NCBI GenBank assembly: GCA_947177525.1
Contig: CAMWUW010000002.1
Span: forward strand, 1 to 64,000
DNA from: an uncultured Bacteroidales bacterium
Lineage (GTDB): Bacteria; Bacteroidota; Bacteroidia; Bacteroidales; UBA932
Length of the DNA stretch: 64,000 bases
Direction of reading: 5' to 3'
Shown here: positions 49,407 to 60,722 of the stretch, piece by piece
How positions within the stretch are numbered: the stretch's first letter is position 1
Layout: every line of letters begins with the position of its first letter
Position numbers and translations under genes: made by a program
The notes under the pieces: model-generated
The model's database searches: none
What the model was told of the DNA's origin: nothing
What the model saw: only the letters and a program-made list of their open reading frames with translations

Positions 49407-50846
49407 TTAACCGACAGAGCCTTCGAGGGAAAGGGACAGAAGCTTCTGAGCCTCCACGGCAAACTCCATAGGAAGCTTCGACAGCACCTCCCTGGCATAG
49501 CCGTTGACAATAAGTCCTACAGCCTCTTCCTGTCCGATTCCTCTCTGATTGCAGTAGAAGAGCTGATCCTCACTTATTCTTGAAGTTGTGGCTTCATGTT
49601 CCACCACTGCCGTCTTATTGGCATTCTCAATATAAGGGAATGTGTGCGCACCGCACTTGTCACCTATCAAAAGGCTGTCACACTGGGAATAATTGCGGGC
49701 ATTTTCTGCTCCTGCAAGCATTCTGACAAGGCCGCGATAGCTGTTCTGGCTATGTCCGGCCGAAATTCCTTTGCTTATGATTCTGCTCCGTGTGTTCTTG
49801 CCGATATGTATCATTTTGGTACCGGTATCCGCCTGCTGATAATTGTTTGTGACTGCTACGGAATAAAACTCAGAAGAAGAATTGTCTCCTTTCAATATGG
49901 TAGAAGGATATTTCCACGTGATAGCAGAACCTGTCTCCACCTGTGTCCATGAGAGATGGCTTCCGGCTCCCTTGCATATTCCCCTTTTGGTAACAAAATT
50001 AAATATTCCTCCCTTTCCCTGGGCATCTCCAGGATACCAATTCTGTACAGTGGAGTATTTCACTTCAGCATCTTTCTCTACTACAATCTCAACAACGGCA
50101 GCATGCAATTGGTTCTCATCACGCATAGGGGCTGTACATCCTTCCATATAGCTCACATACGATCCTTCATCCGCGACAATGAGCGTCCGTTCAAACTGTC
50201 CCGTGCCCTTTGCATTTATACGGAAATAACTTGAAAGTTCCATCGGACAACGCACTCCCTTAGGAATATAACAGAAAGAGCCGTCACTGAAAACAGCTGA
50301 ATTGAGTGCTGCATAAAAATTATCACCCACAGGAACAACCGAAGCAAGATACTTCCGGACAAGCTCAGGGTATTCTCTCACAGCTTCGGAGAAAGAACAG
50401 AAAATAATTCCTTTTTCTGCAAGCGCAGCCCGGAATGTAGTTGTTACGGAAACTGAATCAAACACGGCATCCACAGCCACTCCGGCAAGTGCAGCCCTTT
50501 CATGAAGAGGAATTCCCAATTTGTCAAATGTCTTTTCCAGCTCCGGATCAATTTCATTAGGACGTTCGCTGTCCTTTTTAGGGGCCGCATAATAAATTAT
50601 ATCCTGAAAATCAATCTCAGGAATTTCAAGATGTGCCCATGTCGGAAGCGTCATCTTCTGCCATTTGCGGAATGCCTCCAAACGGAAGTCCAGCATCCAT
50701 TCCGGCTCACCTTTCTTTGCAGAAATAATGCGGATGACATCTTCATTGATGCCTTTGGGAATGAATTCCTGCTCAAGGTCAGTCACAAAGCCATGTTCGT
50801 ATTCCTTATCTGCAAGGCCATCCAATATTTCTTTATCATTACTCAT
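49407..50846 (-). CDS. sufB: Fe-S cluster assembly protein SufB
   Basis: [51 protein letters not shown]-terminal SufB core. Confidence 0.96.
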   Translation of the reverse strand: MSNDKEILDGLADKEYEHGFVTDLEQEFIPKGINEDVIRIISAKKGEPEWMLDFRLEAFRKWQKMTLPTWAHLEIPEIDFQDIIYYAAPKKDSERPNEIDPELEKTFDKLGIPLHERAALAGVAVDAVFDSVSVTTTFRAALAEKGIIFCSFSEAVREYPELVRKYLASVVPVGDNFYAALNSAVFSDGSFCYIPKGVRCPMELSSYFRINAKGTGQFERTLIVADEGSYVSYMEGCTAPMRDENQLHAAVVEIVVEKDAEVKYSTVQNWYPGDAQGKGGIFNFVTKRGICKGAGSHLSWTQVETGSAITWKYPSTILKGDNSSSEFYSVAVTNNYQQADTGTKMIHIGKNTRSRIISKGISAGHSQNSYRGLVRMLAGAENARNYSQCDSLLIGDKCGAHTFPYIENANKTAVVEHEATTSRISEDQLFYCNQRGIGQEEAVGLIVNGYAREVLSKLPMEFAVEAQKLLSLSLEGSVG

Positions 50847-51033
50847 AAACCATGTCACCTTAGGTTACACCTGTCTCCTCAAAGACCAGGCTAAAATAAA
50901 ACCTGCACCCATGCAATATCAAGGCCCTTAAGGCCCAATTTGCAAAGATACAGGTTTTTATTGATTATACTTGCTGCACATCCACAAATAATACTTTTCT
51001 CCTTTGCAGACCAGGCAATCAAGAAAGTGACAT

Positions 51034-54000
51034 TTATCGGTCCAGTATCGAAACTATCTGGTAATAACTTTTCCCTTCCGAATCTCTTTCTTCATATTTG
51101 CCTGTCCCTGAACTGTTCATTCTGCTCATTATTCCAGGATTGTCATACTTAAACAACGCAGGCAGGACATTGTTGTAGACTCCGGGGGCAGCGGCATGGG
51201 ATTTCTTCCCATTTGAAAGGATGAATTCATAATCAAGCCCAGGAAAGCCTATCACGCGGTAAAGCATATTATTTATGCCTTTCCGGGAGTATTGTCCGAC
51301 AGAAGGGTCATACTTTTCACATCCGCCCTGTAAGCGCATTGCATTTCCATGACGGCTCTTCAGAACATTTGAAATCACTATTCTCGCATTATTGTCAGAA
51401 GAGCCGAAGGCAACCATACCGGAGGATGTCCTGGCACATCCGGCATCTGCACCGTCACTGAGGGCTCCCTCAGGCGTCCCTGACATGACCTCAGAATATA
51501 CGGCGTCATACATCCCCGTACAATCCGTACCGATCTGTGAAGATGATGACATCATGTCGTTGAACTTGTCAGTGGTTGTGTAATGCACAGCAAATACAAG
51601 ACTCATGTCATAATACACCCACCTGGTAAATACAGAGTAAAAGTCTCCTATGCCAAGGTCTGTAAAAAAATTATCTTTACTGCGGAGCTTGAGTTCCATC
51701 ATAGGCAATGAATAATAAGCTCCTCCGGAATAAGTGTCACTTTGTATGTCTCCTATACATTCATAATAGGCAAACAACGGGTAAAGTCCGCACGGGACAT
51801 TTCCGGCAGCCGGAAGCGGATACCCTTCTGCACTGGAAAAGAAAAACGGATAATACTGCTGGATGTTTCCGTTTATGACATACCCGGCACCGGAAACTCC
51901 CCCGCCGTTCGGCTTCTGCAATTCAAATGCGCCTTCATTACGTTTCCATGCCAGCTGCCCATAAACATAAAAATCTATATATCCCTGCACTATACCTATT
52001 TTTTCATTTGAACGTCTGTTCACATAGTTGAAACGAACATATTTTTTCCCGGCAACATGACTGTACATGTCAAAACCCTCCTCAGAGCGGCCGAACTCTT
52101 TGTCATATTCATATTTCCCATTTAAAAGATCCTTGACTTCATAGTAACATACCGGCCAGAACTTTAGCTGTGTCCCCTCTTCTGCCAAGTCATACCTCAT
52201 CCAAGATCCCCTGTAAGCATAACTGGTTGTATGCAGACGGCTTGCTCCCGGATATACCTGCCTTGTAATGTCATCAACCGTCACCGATGATATCTGGAGA
52301 GAAGACTGCGCAGCTTTGTTTCCTATATAAATATACTTGTAGTCAAACTCATATCTTCCAGGTTCACGGCAATATATATCATTACCGGTATAAGCTATAT
52401 CATTCTCAAGACAGAACTGCTTTCTCAAAGGCCTGTAGGTCAGCAGGCTGTAGTCATCGATACGCCCAAGCCTTGTATTACGGTCCTCCTTTACGGGAAA
52501 GGTGAACATCACTTTGAATCCTGAGAATGCCGTGCCAGCGCAATCCCTGAAATTGAGATCTACAGGAAAGACCTGTCCGTCATGCCTTATCATTTCATCG
52601 TCCACATGACATACATATACGTCCACTGACATCTCACCAGGCTTCACATCAATGCCGAGATATGACAAGGCCGGCTCCTGCATAACCGGAACAGGGGCAA
52701 GATATTCAAGCACAGCATTTTCATCCAGATTAGGAACCGCATTATTATTTTCATCGACAATTGAATATGGCACATTAACCTCATTTCCGACAACATCAAG
52801 CTTACAGACAGGCACATTCCTGTCCACTGCCAGACCCGGCCGCCTCACATTCACAACAACCTCAGAGCGCTGTCCTCCGTCTTTATTTGCAAAGGTGATT
52901 ACAGAACGCCCCTGACGGCAGGCAACAATCTTAAATTCGGTTCCGGCCTCATTCAGCGGAACAATCCGGACCACCTCACCTGATTCAGATGAATTATATT
53001 TGGTTTCGGATTTCACATAGCTTACCGGCCAAACTTCTTCCGGCACATCTCCAATTGACAATTTGCCATACTGACCGACATACGACGGGATGATGTCCCA
53101 CTTTAGATTCATCGGCCATTCCACCGAATCCGTAACGACAATATTTGCGACAGCCTTCTTCCGGCCGTCATACGTTTCAGCAGAGATGGAATATGTTCCT
53201 GTTGCAGCCGTCTCAGGAATATCATATTCAACAACATGCATAACTTCACCACGGCTGCCGGGTATCGCTCCTATGTCATATTTCACCGATGACGCCACCC
53301 CTCTCTCCACCAAGGCCCCGACACTGCTGCAATAGTCCCAGTCCACTTTATAAAATTCAGTCTGAGATGATGCTGCGCCGGAAGTTGTACGGTGATAAAA
53401 GGCATAGACCCGGTTTTTGTTTCCTGTAAGGAAATAATAGACAGGCACTCCGTCCCTTACCTCTTTTGCACCTCTAAATGACAGAGACCGCAGATCGCTT
53501 CCTGAAAATTCAACTTTCCATGAAGGACGCATGACATTGTCATAATCAGGCATTACCGTTATTTCATAAACCGAATTTCGGCAAACGTCAAAATTAGACA
53601 CATTATCCTTGCCTATGAAAAATTTATATTTTACGTTTCCTACCCAACCTTTTATCGGATAGGTACACACCGCACCTATTTCAATATAAGTGCACTTTCC
53701 GGAAAAATCATTGCCGGCAGACACAAGATTTTCAGATGTCTTTTTCCACGGATCATCGTTTCCAGGCAAAAGCGTGCCCATCATATTTTCAGGGACATAA
53801 AACTCTGCTGTGAATGAATCTGTTTCTGACTGTTCCACAAAAGCCCCGAAACTGCCCTGGCAGTCCGATTGGCCCGTAACGTCAGCGGCATCTGCGGCTG
53901 CACTGTCTCCGAACGGAAGCAAAAGCGTATTTGCATTGCGCACATATATATTTTGCAGGAAAAAGGTGTTCTTGCCGTTGTCCGGATTTATGAATGAATC

Positions 54001-54513
54001 GTCTTTTACAATAGTTACACGTATTTTTGCGAACAATCTTTCAAGGGCGACATGCAAAGACGGATTTCCGTCCCAATCAACCCTGGAGCACATCGGTATC
54101 CCCTTCTCGGAAAGTTCATCAAAATCGGCAATCCGGTATGAAAGACCGCGCACTGCATCCTCATTCTCAGGAAATGATGATGACATGTCGCCCATATTGG
54201 CGGTAAAATAAAATGTCTTTACATTCAAAGGCACTGTCAGAACACATGAAGAGGCATCATCCAGATGCCATGTGCCAAGCAGATTGCCGTTATATGCAGC
54301 TACAGTAATATCCGTCACAATGCTCTCCGCACTGCTTTCCGGCAGCAGCACAGACTTGACATGCGGCTCCATGGCCGAAAATGAGACTTCAACACGGGCA
54401 CAATTCTTTCCGGAATCAAATGCCGTTTCTTCAATAGGTTCACCCTGCTCCAAATTTCCGCATCCCAACAATATGCACAAAGACATTGCTGCAATCTGAA
54501 AATATTTTTCCAT
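51034..54513 (-). CDS. Large predicted surface lipoprotein, N-terminus resembling fimbrillin-associated/DUF4906-type proteins
   Basis: MEKYFQIAAMSLCILLGCGNLEQG lipobox; about 1160 aa beta-rich; N-terminal Mfa2/FimB-like pattern. Confidence 0.6.
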   Translation of the reverse strand: MEKYFQIAAMSLCILLGCGNLEQGEPIEETAFDSGKNCARVEVSFSAMEPHVKSVLLPESSAESIVTDITVAAYNGNLLGTWHLDDASSCVLTVPLNVKTFYFTANMGDMSSSFPENEDAVRGLSYRIADFDELSEKGIPMCSRVDWDGNPSLHVALERLFAKIRVTIVKDDSFINPDNGKNTFFLQNIYVRNANTLLLPFGDSAAADAADVTGQSDCQGSFGAFVEQSETDSFTAEFYVPENMMGTLLPGNDDPWKKTSENLVSAGNDFSGKCTYIEIGAVCTYPIKGWVGNVKYKFFIGKDNVSNFDVCRNSVYEITVMPDYDNVMRPSWKVEFSGSDLRSLSFRGAKEVRDGVPVYYFLTGNKNRVYAFYHRTTSGAASSQTEFYKVDWDYCSSVGALVERGVASSVKYDIGAIPGSRGEVMHVVEYDIPETAATGTYSISAETYDGRKKAVANIVVTDSVEWPMNLKWDIIPSYVGQYGKLSIGDVPEEVWPVSYVKSETKYNSSESGEVVRIVPLNEAGTEFKIVACRQGRSVITFANKDGGQRSEVVVNVRRPGLAVDRNVPVCKLDVVGNEVNVPYSIVDENNNAVPNLDENAVLEYLAPVPVMQEPALSYLGIDVKPGEMSVDVYVCHVDDEMIRHDGQVFPVDLNFRDCAGTAFSGFKVMFTFPVKEDRNTRLGRIDDYSLLTYRPLRKQFCLENDIAYTGNDIYCREPGRYEFDYKYIYIGNKAAQSSLQISSVTVDDITRQVYPGASRLHTTSYAYRGSWMRYDLAEEGTQLKFWPVCYYEVKDLLNGKYEYDKEFGRSEEGFDMYSHVAGKKYVRFNYVNRRSNEKIGIVQGYIDFYVYGQLAWKRNEGAFELQKPNGGGVSGAGYVINGNIQQYYPFFFSSAEGYPLPAAGNVPCGLYPLFAYYECIGDIQSDTYSGGAYYSLPMMELKLRSKDNFFTDLGIGDFYSVFTRWVYYDMSLVFAVHYTTTDKFNDMMSSSSQIGTDCTGMYDAVYSEVMSGTPEGALSDGADAGCARTSSGMVAFGSSDNNARIVISNVLKSRHGNAMRLQGGCEKYDPSVGQYSRKGINNMLYRVIGFPGLDYEFILSNGKKSHAAAPGVYNNVLPALFKYDNPGIMSRMNSSGTGKYEERDSEGKSYYQIVSILDR

Positions 54514-54676
54514 ATATATTGTTTTAATCGTTTCCGGCCAAAAGTTCCCGTGTCTCACGACAGGAGAACTTGTTAACATGAAAAGCATTTAAAATAAAAT
54601 CAGACCTGCAACCTTAAAATAAAAAGGTCTGGCCATAAAGTCACCGGCAAAGATGCAGGAAGAAATTCCAACCGTG

Positions 54677-54714
54677 TTTAAAAAAGAGAAAAAGCATTTT
54701 AAAAAAGAGAAAAA
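54677..54714. repeat. Tandem 21-bp A-rich direct repeat
   Basis: TTTAAAAAAGAGAAAAA at 54677-54693 and 54698-54714. Confidence 0.85.
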
Positions 54715-54783
54715 TGGCTGCCGGAAAAATTAAAAATAAATTTTTAATACAGGAAAAACATTAAGAAAAGTGACATAATTACA

Positions 54784-54821
54784 AAAAGGGCCTGAATAAA
54801 AATTTCATTCAAGCCCTTTTT
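54784..54821. terminator. Intrinsic terminator downstream of hppA
   Basis: AAAAAGGGCcTGAATaaaaatttcATTCAaGCCCTTTTT. Confidence 0.8.
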
Positions 54822-54841
54822 GAGTCATTTTGTTTATATGG

Positions 54842-57034
54842 CTAATGAATCCAGACAGTAAGTCCAGCCATTACTATTGAGACCATGCTCATCAATTTTA
54901 TCAGTATATTCAATGACGGTCCTGAAGTATCTTTGAAAGGATCCCCCACAGTGTCTCCCGTCACAGTTGCCTTGTGGGCCTCTGAATTCTTGCCTCCAAG
55001 ATTTCCTTCTTCCACATATTTCTTTGCATTGTCCCATGCTCCGCCTGAATTTGCCATAAAGACAGCAAGCACAAAACCGCTTCCAAGGCCTCCAATAAGA
55101 AGTCCCATGACACCGGCCACTCCAAGCAGCAATCCGACAAGCACAGGTACAACTATGGCAATGAGTGAAGGAACCAGCATCTCACGCTGTGCACCTTTTG
55201 TGGATATTTCCACACAGCGGGCATAGTCAGGAACAGCTTCTTTCGTAAGTATTCCCTTGATTTCACGGAATTGCCGGCGTACCTCTGTCACCATACTTTG
55301 TGCGGCACGTCCGACAGCATTCATGGTAAGTCCGCAGAAAAGGAATGACATCATGGCACCGATAAACACTCCCACCAGCACAAGAGGATTCATGAGATCC
55401 ACATGATAATATGACATGATGTCAGGAATCGTAGCCTGAGCGGCATCTACAAGTTCACCGGAGACACCGACAATCTGCTTGCCTATATGGCTGAGGCCAA
55501 TCTTTATTTCTTCAATATATGAAGCCAGCAGAGCCAATCCGGTAAGAGCTGCAGAGCCTATGGCAAAGCCTTTTCCTGTTGCAGCAGTTGTGTTTCCAAG
55601 AGCATCCAGCACATCTGTACGTTTGCGGACCTCAGGATCAAGTTCGCTCATCTGCGCATTTCCTCCTGCATTGTCGGCAATAGGCCCGTATGCATCAGTT
55701 GCCAGCGTGATACCAAGAGTAGAAAGCATGCCGACTGCGGCAATTCCGATTCCATACAACCCCAGGCTGAGGCTTTGTGCGGAAAACGACAGGTCAAATC
55801 CATTAGCACAGAGATAGGCCAAAAGTATAGCCACGGCAATCGTCACCACCGGAACGGCAGTAGAAAGCATGCCCAGCCCGACACCGGAGATAATGACAGT
55901 CGCCGGACCGGTCTCCGCACTTTCTGCCAGTTTTTGGGTAGGACGGTAAGAGTGCGAGGTGTAGTATTCGGTTGCCTGTCCGATTATCACACCGGCGACA
56001 AGACCGACAACGACAGAAAAAGATATCTGCCACCAGTTCTCCATTCCAAGCAGCCACATTATAAGGAATGTCGCACCGGCTATCAGCACAGAACTTACAT
56101 TAGTCCCCAGACTGAGAGATCTGAGAAGCTGCTTCATTCCTGCTCCCTCTTTTGTGCGTACCAGATATATGCCTATAATTGAAAGTACAACTCCGACAGC
56201 AGCAATAAGCATTGGGGCAAATATTGCCTTAAGCTGCAATTCCGTTCCTCCGATATAATATGCAGACGCACCAAGGGCACACGTTGCCAAAATGGAACCG
56301 CAATATGACTCATAAAGGTCTGCACCCATGCCGGCAACGTCTCCTACATTGTCTCCTACATTATCTGCAATGGTGGCAGGATTACGCGGGTCATCCTCCG
56401 GAATGCCTGCTTCAACCTTTCCGACAAGATCGGCCCCGACATCAGCCGCTTTGGTATAAATACCTCCGCCTACTCTTGCAAACAACGCCTGGGTTGACGC
56501 TCCCATACCGAAAGTCAGCATTGTGGTAGTTATTATCACAAGGTTCTGAGGATCTTCGGCCGGATAAAAGCCAGACAATATAAGCCACCATATTGCTATG
56601 TCAAGAAGGCCGAGTCCTACAACAGTAAGTCCCATTACGGCACCGCTGCGGAAGGCAACTCTAAGACCGGAATTCAATGAGCGCATAGCAGCATTGGCAG
56701 TTCTTGCAGAAGCGTATGTGGCTGTTTTCATACCGACAAATCCGGCAAGTCCGGAAAAGAAGCCACCGGTAAGAAATGCAAACGGAACCCAAGGATTCTG
56801 CACATGAAAGACGTATGCCAGGACTGCAAAGAAAATTGCAAGAACAAAGAATACAACTGTCACGACTTTATATTGCTGCTTCAGATAAGCCATCGCCCCT
56901 TCTCTTACGAATTTGGCGATTTCTTTCATTGTCACAGTACCTTCACTTTCCTTCATCATCTGTCGGAAAAACAGGTAGGCAAACAGCAGAGCCACAATTG
57001 CAGCAGCCGGCACAAGATAGAACAGATTAGTCAT
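54842..57034 (-). CDS. hppA: Membrane-bound ion-translocating pyrophosphatase
   Basis: GGGIYTKAADVGADLVGKVEAGIPEDDPRNPATIADNVGDNVGD signature. Confidence 0.97.
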   Translation of the reverse strand: MTNLFYLVPAAAIVALLFAYLFFRQMMKESEGTVTMKEIAKFVREGAMAYLKQQYKVVTVVFFVLAIFFAVLAYVFHVQNPWVPFAFLTGGFFSGLAGFVGMKTATYASARTANAAMRSLNSGLRVAFRSGAVMGLTVVGLGLLDIAIWWLILSGFYPAEDPQNLVIITTTMLTFGMGASTQALFARVGGGIYTKAADVGADLVGKVEAGIPEDDPRNPATIADNVGDNVGDVAGMGADLYESYCGSILATCALGASAYYIGGTELQLKAIFAPMLIAAVGVVLSIIGIYLVRTKEGAGMKQLLRSLSLGTNVSSVLIAGATFLIMWLLGMENWWQISFSVVVGLVAGVIIGQATEYYTSHSYRPTQKLAESAETGPATVIISGVGLGMLSTAVPVVTIAVAILLAYLCANGFDLSFSAQSLSLGLYGIGIAAVGMLSTLGITLATDAYGPIADNAGGNAQMSELDPEVRKRTDVLDALGNTTAATGKGFAIGSAALTGLALLASYIEEIKIGLSHIGKQIVGVSGELVDAAQATIPDIMSYYHVDLMNPLVLVGVFIGAMMSFLFCGLTMNAVGRAAQSMVTEVRRQFREIKGILTKEAVPDYARCVEISTKGAQREMLVPSLIAIVVPVLVGLLLGVAGVMGLLIGGLGSGFVLAVFMANSGGAWDNAKKYVEEGNLGGKNSEAHKATVTGDTVGDPFKDTSGPSLNILIKLMSMVSIVMAGLTVWIH

Positions 57035-57096
57035 AATGTTATGTTTTATTATGTATGTACTGCATATCAAAAGCATCAGCTTTTATGTCGGAAGAA

Positions 57097-57104
57097 CAAA
57101 TTTA
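57097..57104 (-). promoter_or_regulatory. Putative -7 box (TAAATTTG on minus) for hppA
   Basis: CAAATTTA on the + strand. Confidence 0.45.
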
Positions 57105-57210
57105 TTTAATTTTTCAAGAAAAACAAGCCCAAAACAATACATTTTTAAAGCAAATTCCGCTTTTTCTTAATAATTATTAAAAACATCAGCTTGTCGTATG
57201 AATTTTTCCT

Positions 57211-57218
57211 TATCTTTG
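57211..57218 (+). promoter_or_regulatory. Putative orphan + strand promoter -7 box (TATCTTTG)
   Basis: TAnnTTTG match with TTG 17 nt upstream (57191-57193); no + strand gene follows. Confidence 0.45.
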
Positions 57219-57223
57219 CAATA

Positions 57224-57312
57224 GTCCGGATTTTGGTTGTCCGGACAACAGCAGCAACTTCACGCATCATACAACAAAAAATCCGGAATCCTATACGAGA
57301 TTCCGGATTTAT
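57224..57312 (+). ncRNA. Candidate small RNA (hairpin plus terminator)
   Basis: GTCCGG/CCGGAC hairpin (57224-57246) followed by a 12-bp perfect terminator stem (57279-57310). Confidence 0.35.
57279..57310. terminator. Bidirectional intrinsic terminator after rplQ
   Basis: AAATCCGGAATCctatacgaGATTCCGGATTT, perfect 12-bp stem with A/T flanks. Confidence 0.85.
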
Positions 57313-57343
57313 TTTGTGCAGCATAAGCTGCCTTTTGATCTGA

Positions 57344-57811
57344 TTACTCAGCTGCAGGAGCCTCTGCAGCAGGAGCAGCCTCAGCAGCCTTCTTTGAGCT
57401 GCGGCGGGTTGTCTTCTTAGCAGCCTTTGGAGCAGCTGAAGCAAGAGCAGCCTCATTGAAGTCAACAAGCTCGATAAGAGCCATGTCAGCTCCGTCACCA
57501 AGACGGAAACCGGTCTTCAGGACACGTGTATATCCGCCCGGACGCTCAGCGACCTTAGGGGCGATTGTACGGAAGAGCTCTGTAACGGCCTCCTTGTTCT
57601 TGAGATAGCTGAACACGATACGGCGTGAATGTGTCGAATCGTTTTTTGACTTGGTGATAAGCGGTTCAACATAAACCTGCAGAGCCTTGGCCTTGGCAAC
57701 CGTAGTCACAATTCTCTTGTGGAGAATAAGAGAGGTAGCCATATTGGCAAGGAGAGCTTTACGATGACCACTCTTGCGGCCAAGGTGGTTGATTGCTTTA
57801 TTATGCCTCAT
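57344..57811 (-). CDS. rplQ: 50S ribosomal protein L17 with Ala/Lys-rich C-terminal tail
   Basis: [37 protein letters not shown]. Confidence 0.97.
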   Translation of the reverse strand: MRHNKAINHLGRKSGHRKALLANMATSLILHKRIVTTVAKAKALQVYVEPLITKSKNDSTHSRRIVFSYLKNKEAVTELFRTIAPKVAERPGGYTRVLKTGFRLGDGADMALIELVDFNEAALASAAPKAAKKTTRRSSKKAAEAAPAAEAPAAE

Positions 57812-57816
57812 ATTGC

Positions 57817-58824
57817 TTAAACGTTCTTTTTCTTAGGTTCAATATTATACTTGGTGACATCCATTCCGAATGAAAGTTTCATCTTCTCCACAAGAAGATC
57901 TATTTCATTGAGTGACTTGCGTCCGAAGTTCCTGAATTTCATGAGCTCAGCTCTTGAATAGGAAACAAGGTCTGCAAATGTGTCAATGTCCGCAGCTTTC
58001 AGACAATTGTAAGCCCTTACGGAAAGTCCCATGTCAGAAAGCTTGGTAAGGAGAAGATGTCTCAAGTGGAGTGATTCCTCGTCAAGTTCCTTTGACTCAG
58101 ACTCGATGGAACTCTCAAGAGAGAGTTTCTTGTCATCAGTAAAGAGCTTGAAGTGGTAAATCAGGATGTTTGCTGCCTCCTGAAGAGCTATGTTAGGAGT
58201 GATGGAACCGTCAGTCACAATCTCCAGGTTAAGCTTTTCATAGTCGGTCTTCTGCTCTACACGCCAGTTCTCTACAGTCCAGTTCACGTTTTTGATCGGA
58301 GTATAGATTGCATCTACCGGAATGGTTCCGATAGGAGCATCAGTATCCCTGTTTTCATCAGCAGGCACGAAACCGCGTCCCTTGCCGACAACCAGAGTCA
58401 TCTCGATCTTCACTGCAGGCTCAAGAGAACAGATGTGCAGTTCAGGGTTAAGCACCTTGAAAGAAGACAATCCTTTTGAGATATCCTCTGCGGTAAACTC
58501 CTGTTTGCCGCTGATTACGATATTTGCTACCTCTGAGTCTACAGTTTCCACCATTCTCTTGAAACGCACCTGCTTAAGGTTGAGAATGATGTCCTGCATA
58601 CCCTCGATCACGCCGGGGATAGGAGCGAACTCCTGGTCCACACCGGAAACCTTGACCGATGTGATAGCAAAACCTTCCAGAGAAGACAATAAGATACGAC
58701 GGAGTGCGTTGCCGATGGTCTGTCCGTATCCAGGCTCCAAAGGTCTGAATTCGAAACGGCCTACGGTATCGGTTCCTTCGAGCATTATCACCTTGTCCGG
58801 TTTCTGAAATGCCAAGATTGCCAT
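57817..58824 (-). CDS. rpoA: RNA polymerase subunit alpha
   Basis: [29 protein letters not shown]-terminal alphaCTD. Confidence 0.98.
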   Translation of the reverse strand: MAILAFQKPDKVIMLEGTDTVGRFEFRPLEPGYGQTIGNALRRILLSSLEGFAITSVKVSGVDQEFAPIPGVIEGMQDIILNLKQVRFKRMVETVDSEVANIVISGKQEFTAEDISKGLSSFKVLNPELHICSLEPAVKIEMTLVVGKGRGFVPADENRDTDAPIGTIPVDAIYTPIKNVNWTVENWRVEQKTDYEKLNLEIVTDGSITPNIALQEAANILIYHFKLFTDDKKLSLESSIESESKELDEESLHLRHLLLTKLSDMGLSVRAYNCLKAADIDTFADLVSYSRAELMKFRNFGRKSLNEIDLLVEKMKLSFGMDVTKYNIEPKKKNV

Positions 58825-58851
58825 ATTAATTCTTTTTTGTGGTGTTAATCA

Positions 58852-59454
58852 TTACTTAGAATACAACTCGACGATAAGCTGCTCATTGATGTTCTCAGGA
58901 ATCTCTGCCCTTACCGGAACATTGAGATACTTGCCTGTGAGAGCCTTAGCATCAAATTCTATCCATGAGTACTTGGCTGCGGATGCCACACTGTTTGTAA
59001 TAACCTCAAGGCTCTTTGACCTCTCTCTTACGGCAACCACGTCACCCGGCTTTACGAGAGCTGAAGGGATGTTGCAGACTACGCCATTGAGAGTAATGTG
59101 AGCATGTGAGACAAGCTGACGGGCAGCAGCTCTTGTAGGAGCAACGCCCATACGGTACACGATGTTGTCCAGACGAGACTCAAGAAGAATCACAAGGTTC
59201 TCACCTTTCTGTCCCTTCATGCGTGAAGCTTTCTCATAGAGGTTGCGGAACTGCCTTTCAAGAAGACCGTAAGTATATTTTACCTTCTGCTTCTCTTTGA
59301 GCTGAATACCGTACTCTGATTTCTTTTTGCGCTTGCTTGCCAAGCCGTGCTGTCCCGGAGGATAATTCCTTTTCTCAAAGTCCTTGTCTGTTCCGAAAAT
59401 CGGCTCGCCAAACTTACGTGCGATCTTTGTGCTTGGTCCAGTATATCTTGCCAT
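58852..59454 (-). CDS. rpsD: 30S ribosomal protein S4
   Basis: [35 protein letters not shown]. Confidence 0.98.
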   Translation of the reverse strand: MARYTGPSTKIARKFGEPIFGTDKDFEKRNYPPGQHGLASKRKKKSEYGIQLKEKQKVKYTYGLLERQFRNLYEKASRMKGQKGENLVILLESRLDNIVYRMGVAPTRAAARQLVSHAHITLNGVVCNIPSALVKPGDVVAVRERSKSLEVITNSVASAAKYSWIEFDAKALTGKYLNVPVRAEIPENINEQLIVELYSK

Positions 59455-59482
59455 AGTAATTTATCCTTTAAATGTTACAAAA

Positions 59483-59872
59483 TTAAACTTTACGACGGCC
59501 TTTTGGTCTACAGCCATTGTGTGGCATAGGAGTAACGTCGATGATCTCTGTAACCTCGATACCTGCACCATGGATAGTCCTGATTGCAGACTCACGTCCA
59601 GCTCCAGGTCCTTTCACGTATGCTTTCACCTTGCGTAGTCCAAGGTCGTATGCAGTCTTGGCTGCATCTTCTGCCGCTACCTGAGCTGCGTATGGAGTGT
59701 TCTTCTTTGAACCTCTGAAACCGCTCTTACCAGCAGAGGACCAGCTGATAACCTGTCCTATACTGTTTGTGAGGGTAACGATAACATTATTGAAGGTTGA
59801 TGAAATATGGGCCTCGCCATAAGCTTCAACCTTAACAACTCTTTTTTTGGTTGATGTTGTTTTCTTTGCCAT
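59483..59872 (-). CDS. rpsK: 30S ribosomal protein S11
   Basis: [44 protein letters not shown]. Confidence 0.98.
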   Translation of the reverse strand: MAKKTTSTKKRVVKVEAYGEAHISSTFNNVIVTLTNSIGQVISWSSAGKSGFRGSKKNTPYAAQVAAEDAAKTAYDLGLRKVKAYVKGPGAGRESAIRTIHGAGIEVTEIIDVTPMPHNGCRPKGRRKV

Positions 59873-59884
59873 AATTCATCTCAA

Positions 59885-60262
59885 TTATTTAGTTGCCTTC
59901 TTCTTGTTTGCAACAGTTTTCTTCTTACCCTTTCTTGTACGGGCATTGTTCTTGGTGCTCTGTCCGCGTACCGGAAGACCGATACGATGGCGGATTCCTC
60001 TGTAGCAACCGATATCCATCAAACGCTTGATGTTCATCTGGATGGTAGAACGGAGCTCACCCTCAATCTTGTACTCGTTAGCAATTACGCTACGGATACC
60101 GGAGATCTGCTCGTCATTCCACTCACCAACCTTTGTATCGAAATCAATGTCGAGCTGAGAAAGAATCTTTCTTGCAGAGCTGCGACCGATACCGAAGATA
60201 TAGGTAAGACCTATCTCTCCTCTTTTGTTGTTAGGTAAATCAACACCGGCTATTCTTGCCAT
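59885..60262 (-). CDS. rpsM: 30S ribosomal protein S13
   Basis: [27 protein letters not shown]. Confidence 0.98.
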   Translation of the reverse strand: MARIAGVDLPNNKRGEIGLTYIFGIGRSSARKILSQLDIDFDTKVGEWNDEQISGIRSVIANEYKIEGELRSTIQMNIKRLMDIGCYRGIRHRIGLPVRGQSTKNNARTRKGKKKTVANKKKATK

Positions 60263-60298
60263 AATTATCTTAACTTAATTTGTTTATACAACTAAAAA

Positions 60299-60415
60299 TT
60301 ATCCCTGGCGCATCTTGAATTTAGGATTCTTTTTGCAGATCACATAAAGACGTCCTTTACGCTTAACAATCTTGCAATCTTCGCTGCGCTTCTTAATGGA
60401 TGCTTTTACTTTCAT
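60299..60415 (-). CDS. rpmJ: 50S ribosomal protein L36 (absent from the ORF track)
   Basis: Manual translation: [38 protein letters not shown]. Confidence 0.96.
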   Translation of the reverse strand: MKVKASIKKRSEDCKIVKRKGRLYVICKKNPKFKMRQG

Positions 60416-60492
60416 TTTCTTAAAGTTTTTAAATGCTGCATCTCGGCATAATCAGAATAAATTCTGCTTCTGCGCTCAATTTGCAATTTATT

Positions 60493-60711
60493 TTATTTGT
60501 ATCTGAAAGAAATTCTTCCTTTTGATAAATCATAAGGTGACATCTCAACTTTAACCCTGTCCCCAGGCAGGATCTTGATATAATTCATCCTCATCTTGCC
60601 TGAGATGTGAGCAATGATGACGTGACCGTTCTCGAGTTCAACTTTGAACATCGCGTTAGGCAGAGTTTCAATTATTACTCCTTCCTGTTCAATTGCTGAT
60701 TGTTTTGGCAT
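60493..60711 (-). CDS. infA: Translation initiation factor IF-1
   Basis: [56 protein letters not shown]. Confidence 0.98.
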   Translation of the reverse strand: MPKQSAIEQEGVIIETLPNAMFKVELENGHVIIAHISGKMRMNYIKILPGDRVKVEMSPYDLSKGRISFRYK

Positions 60712-60722
60712 CGATAATCACT

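Noticed and set aside
57145-57501. 118-aa Leu-rich minus ORF overlapping rplQ
   Set aside because: Out-of-frame reading of the Ala-rich rplQ tail crossing the terminator.
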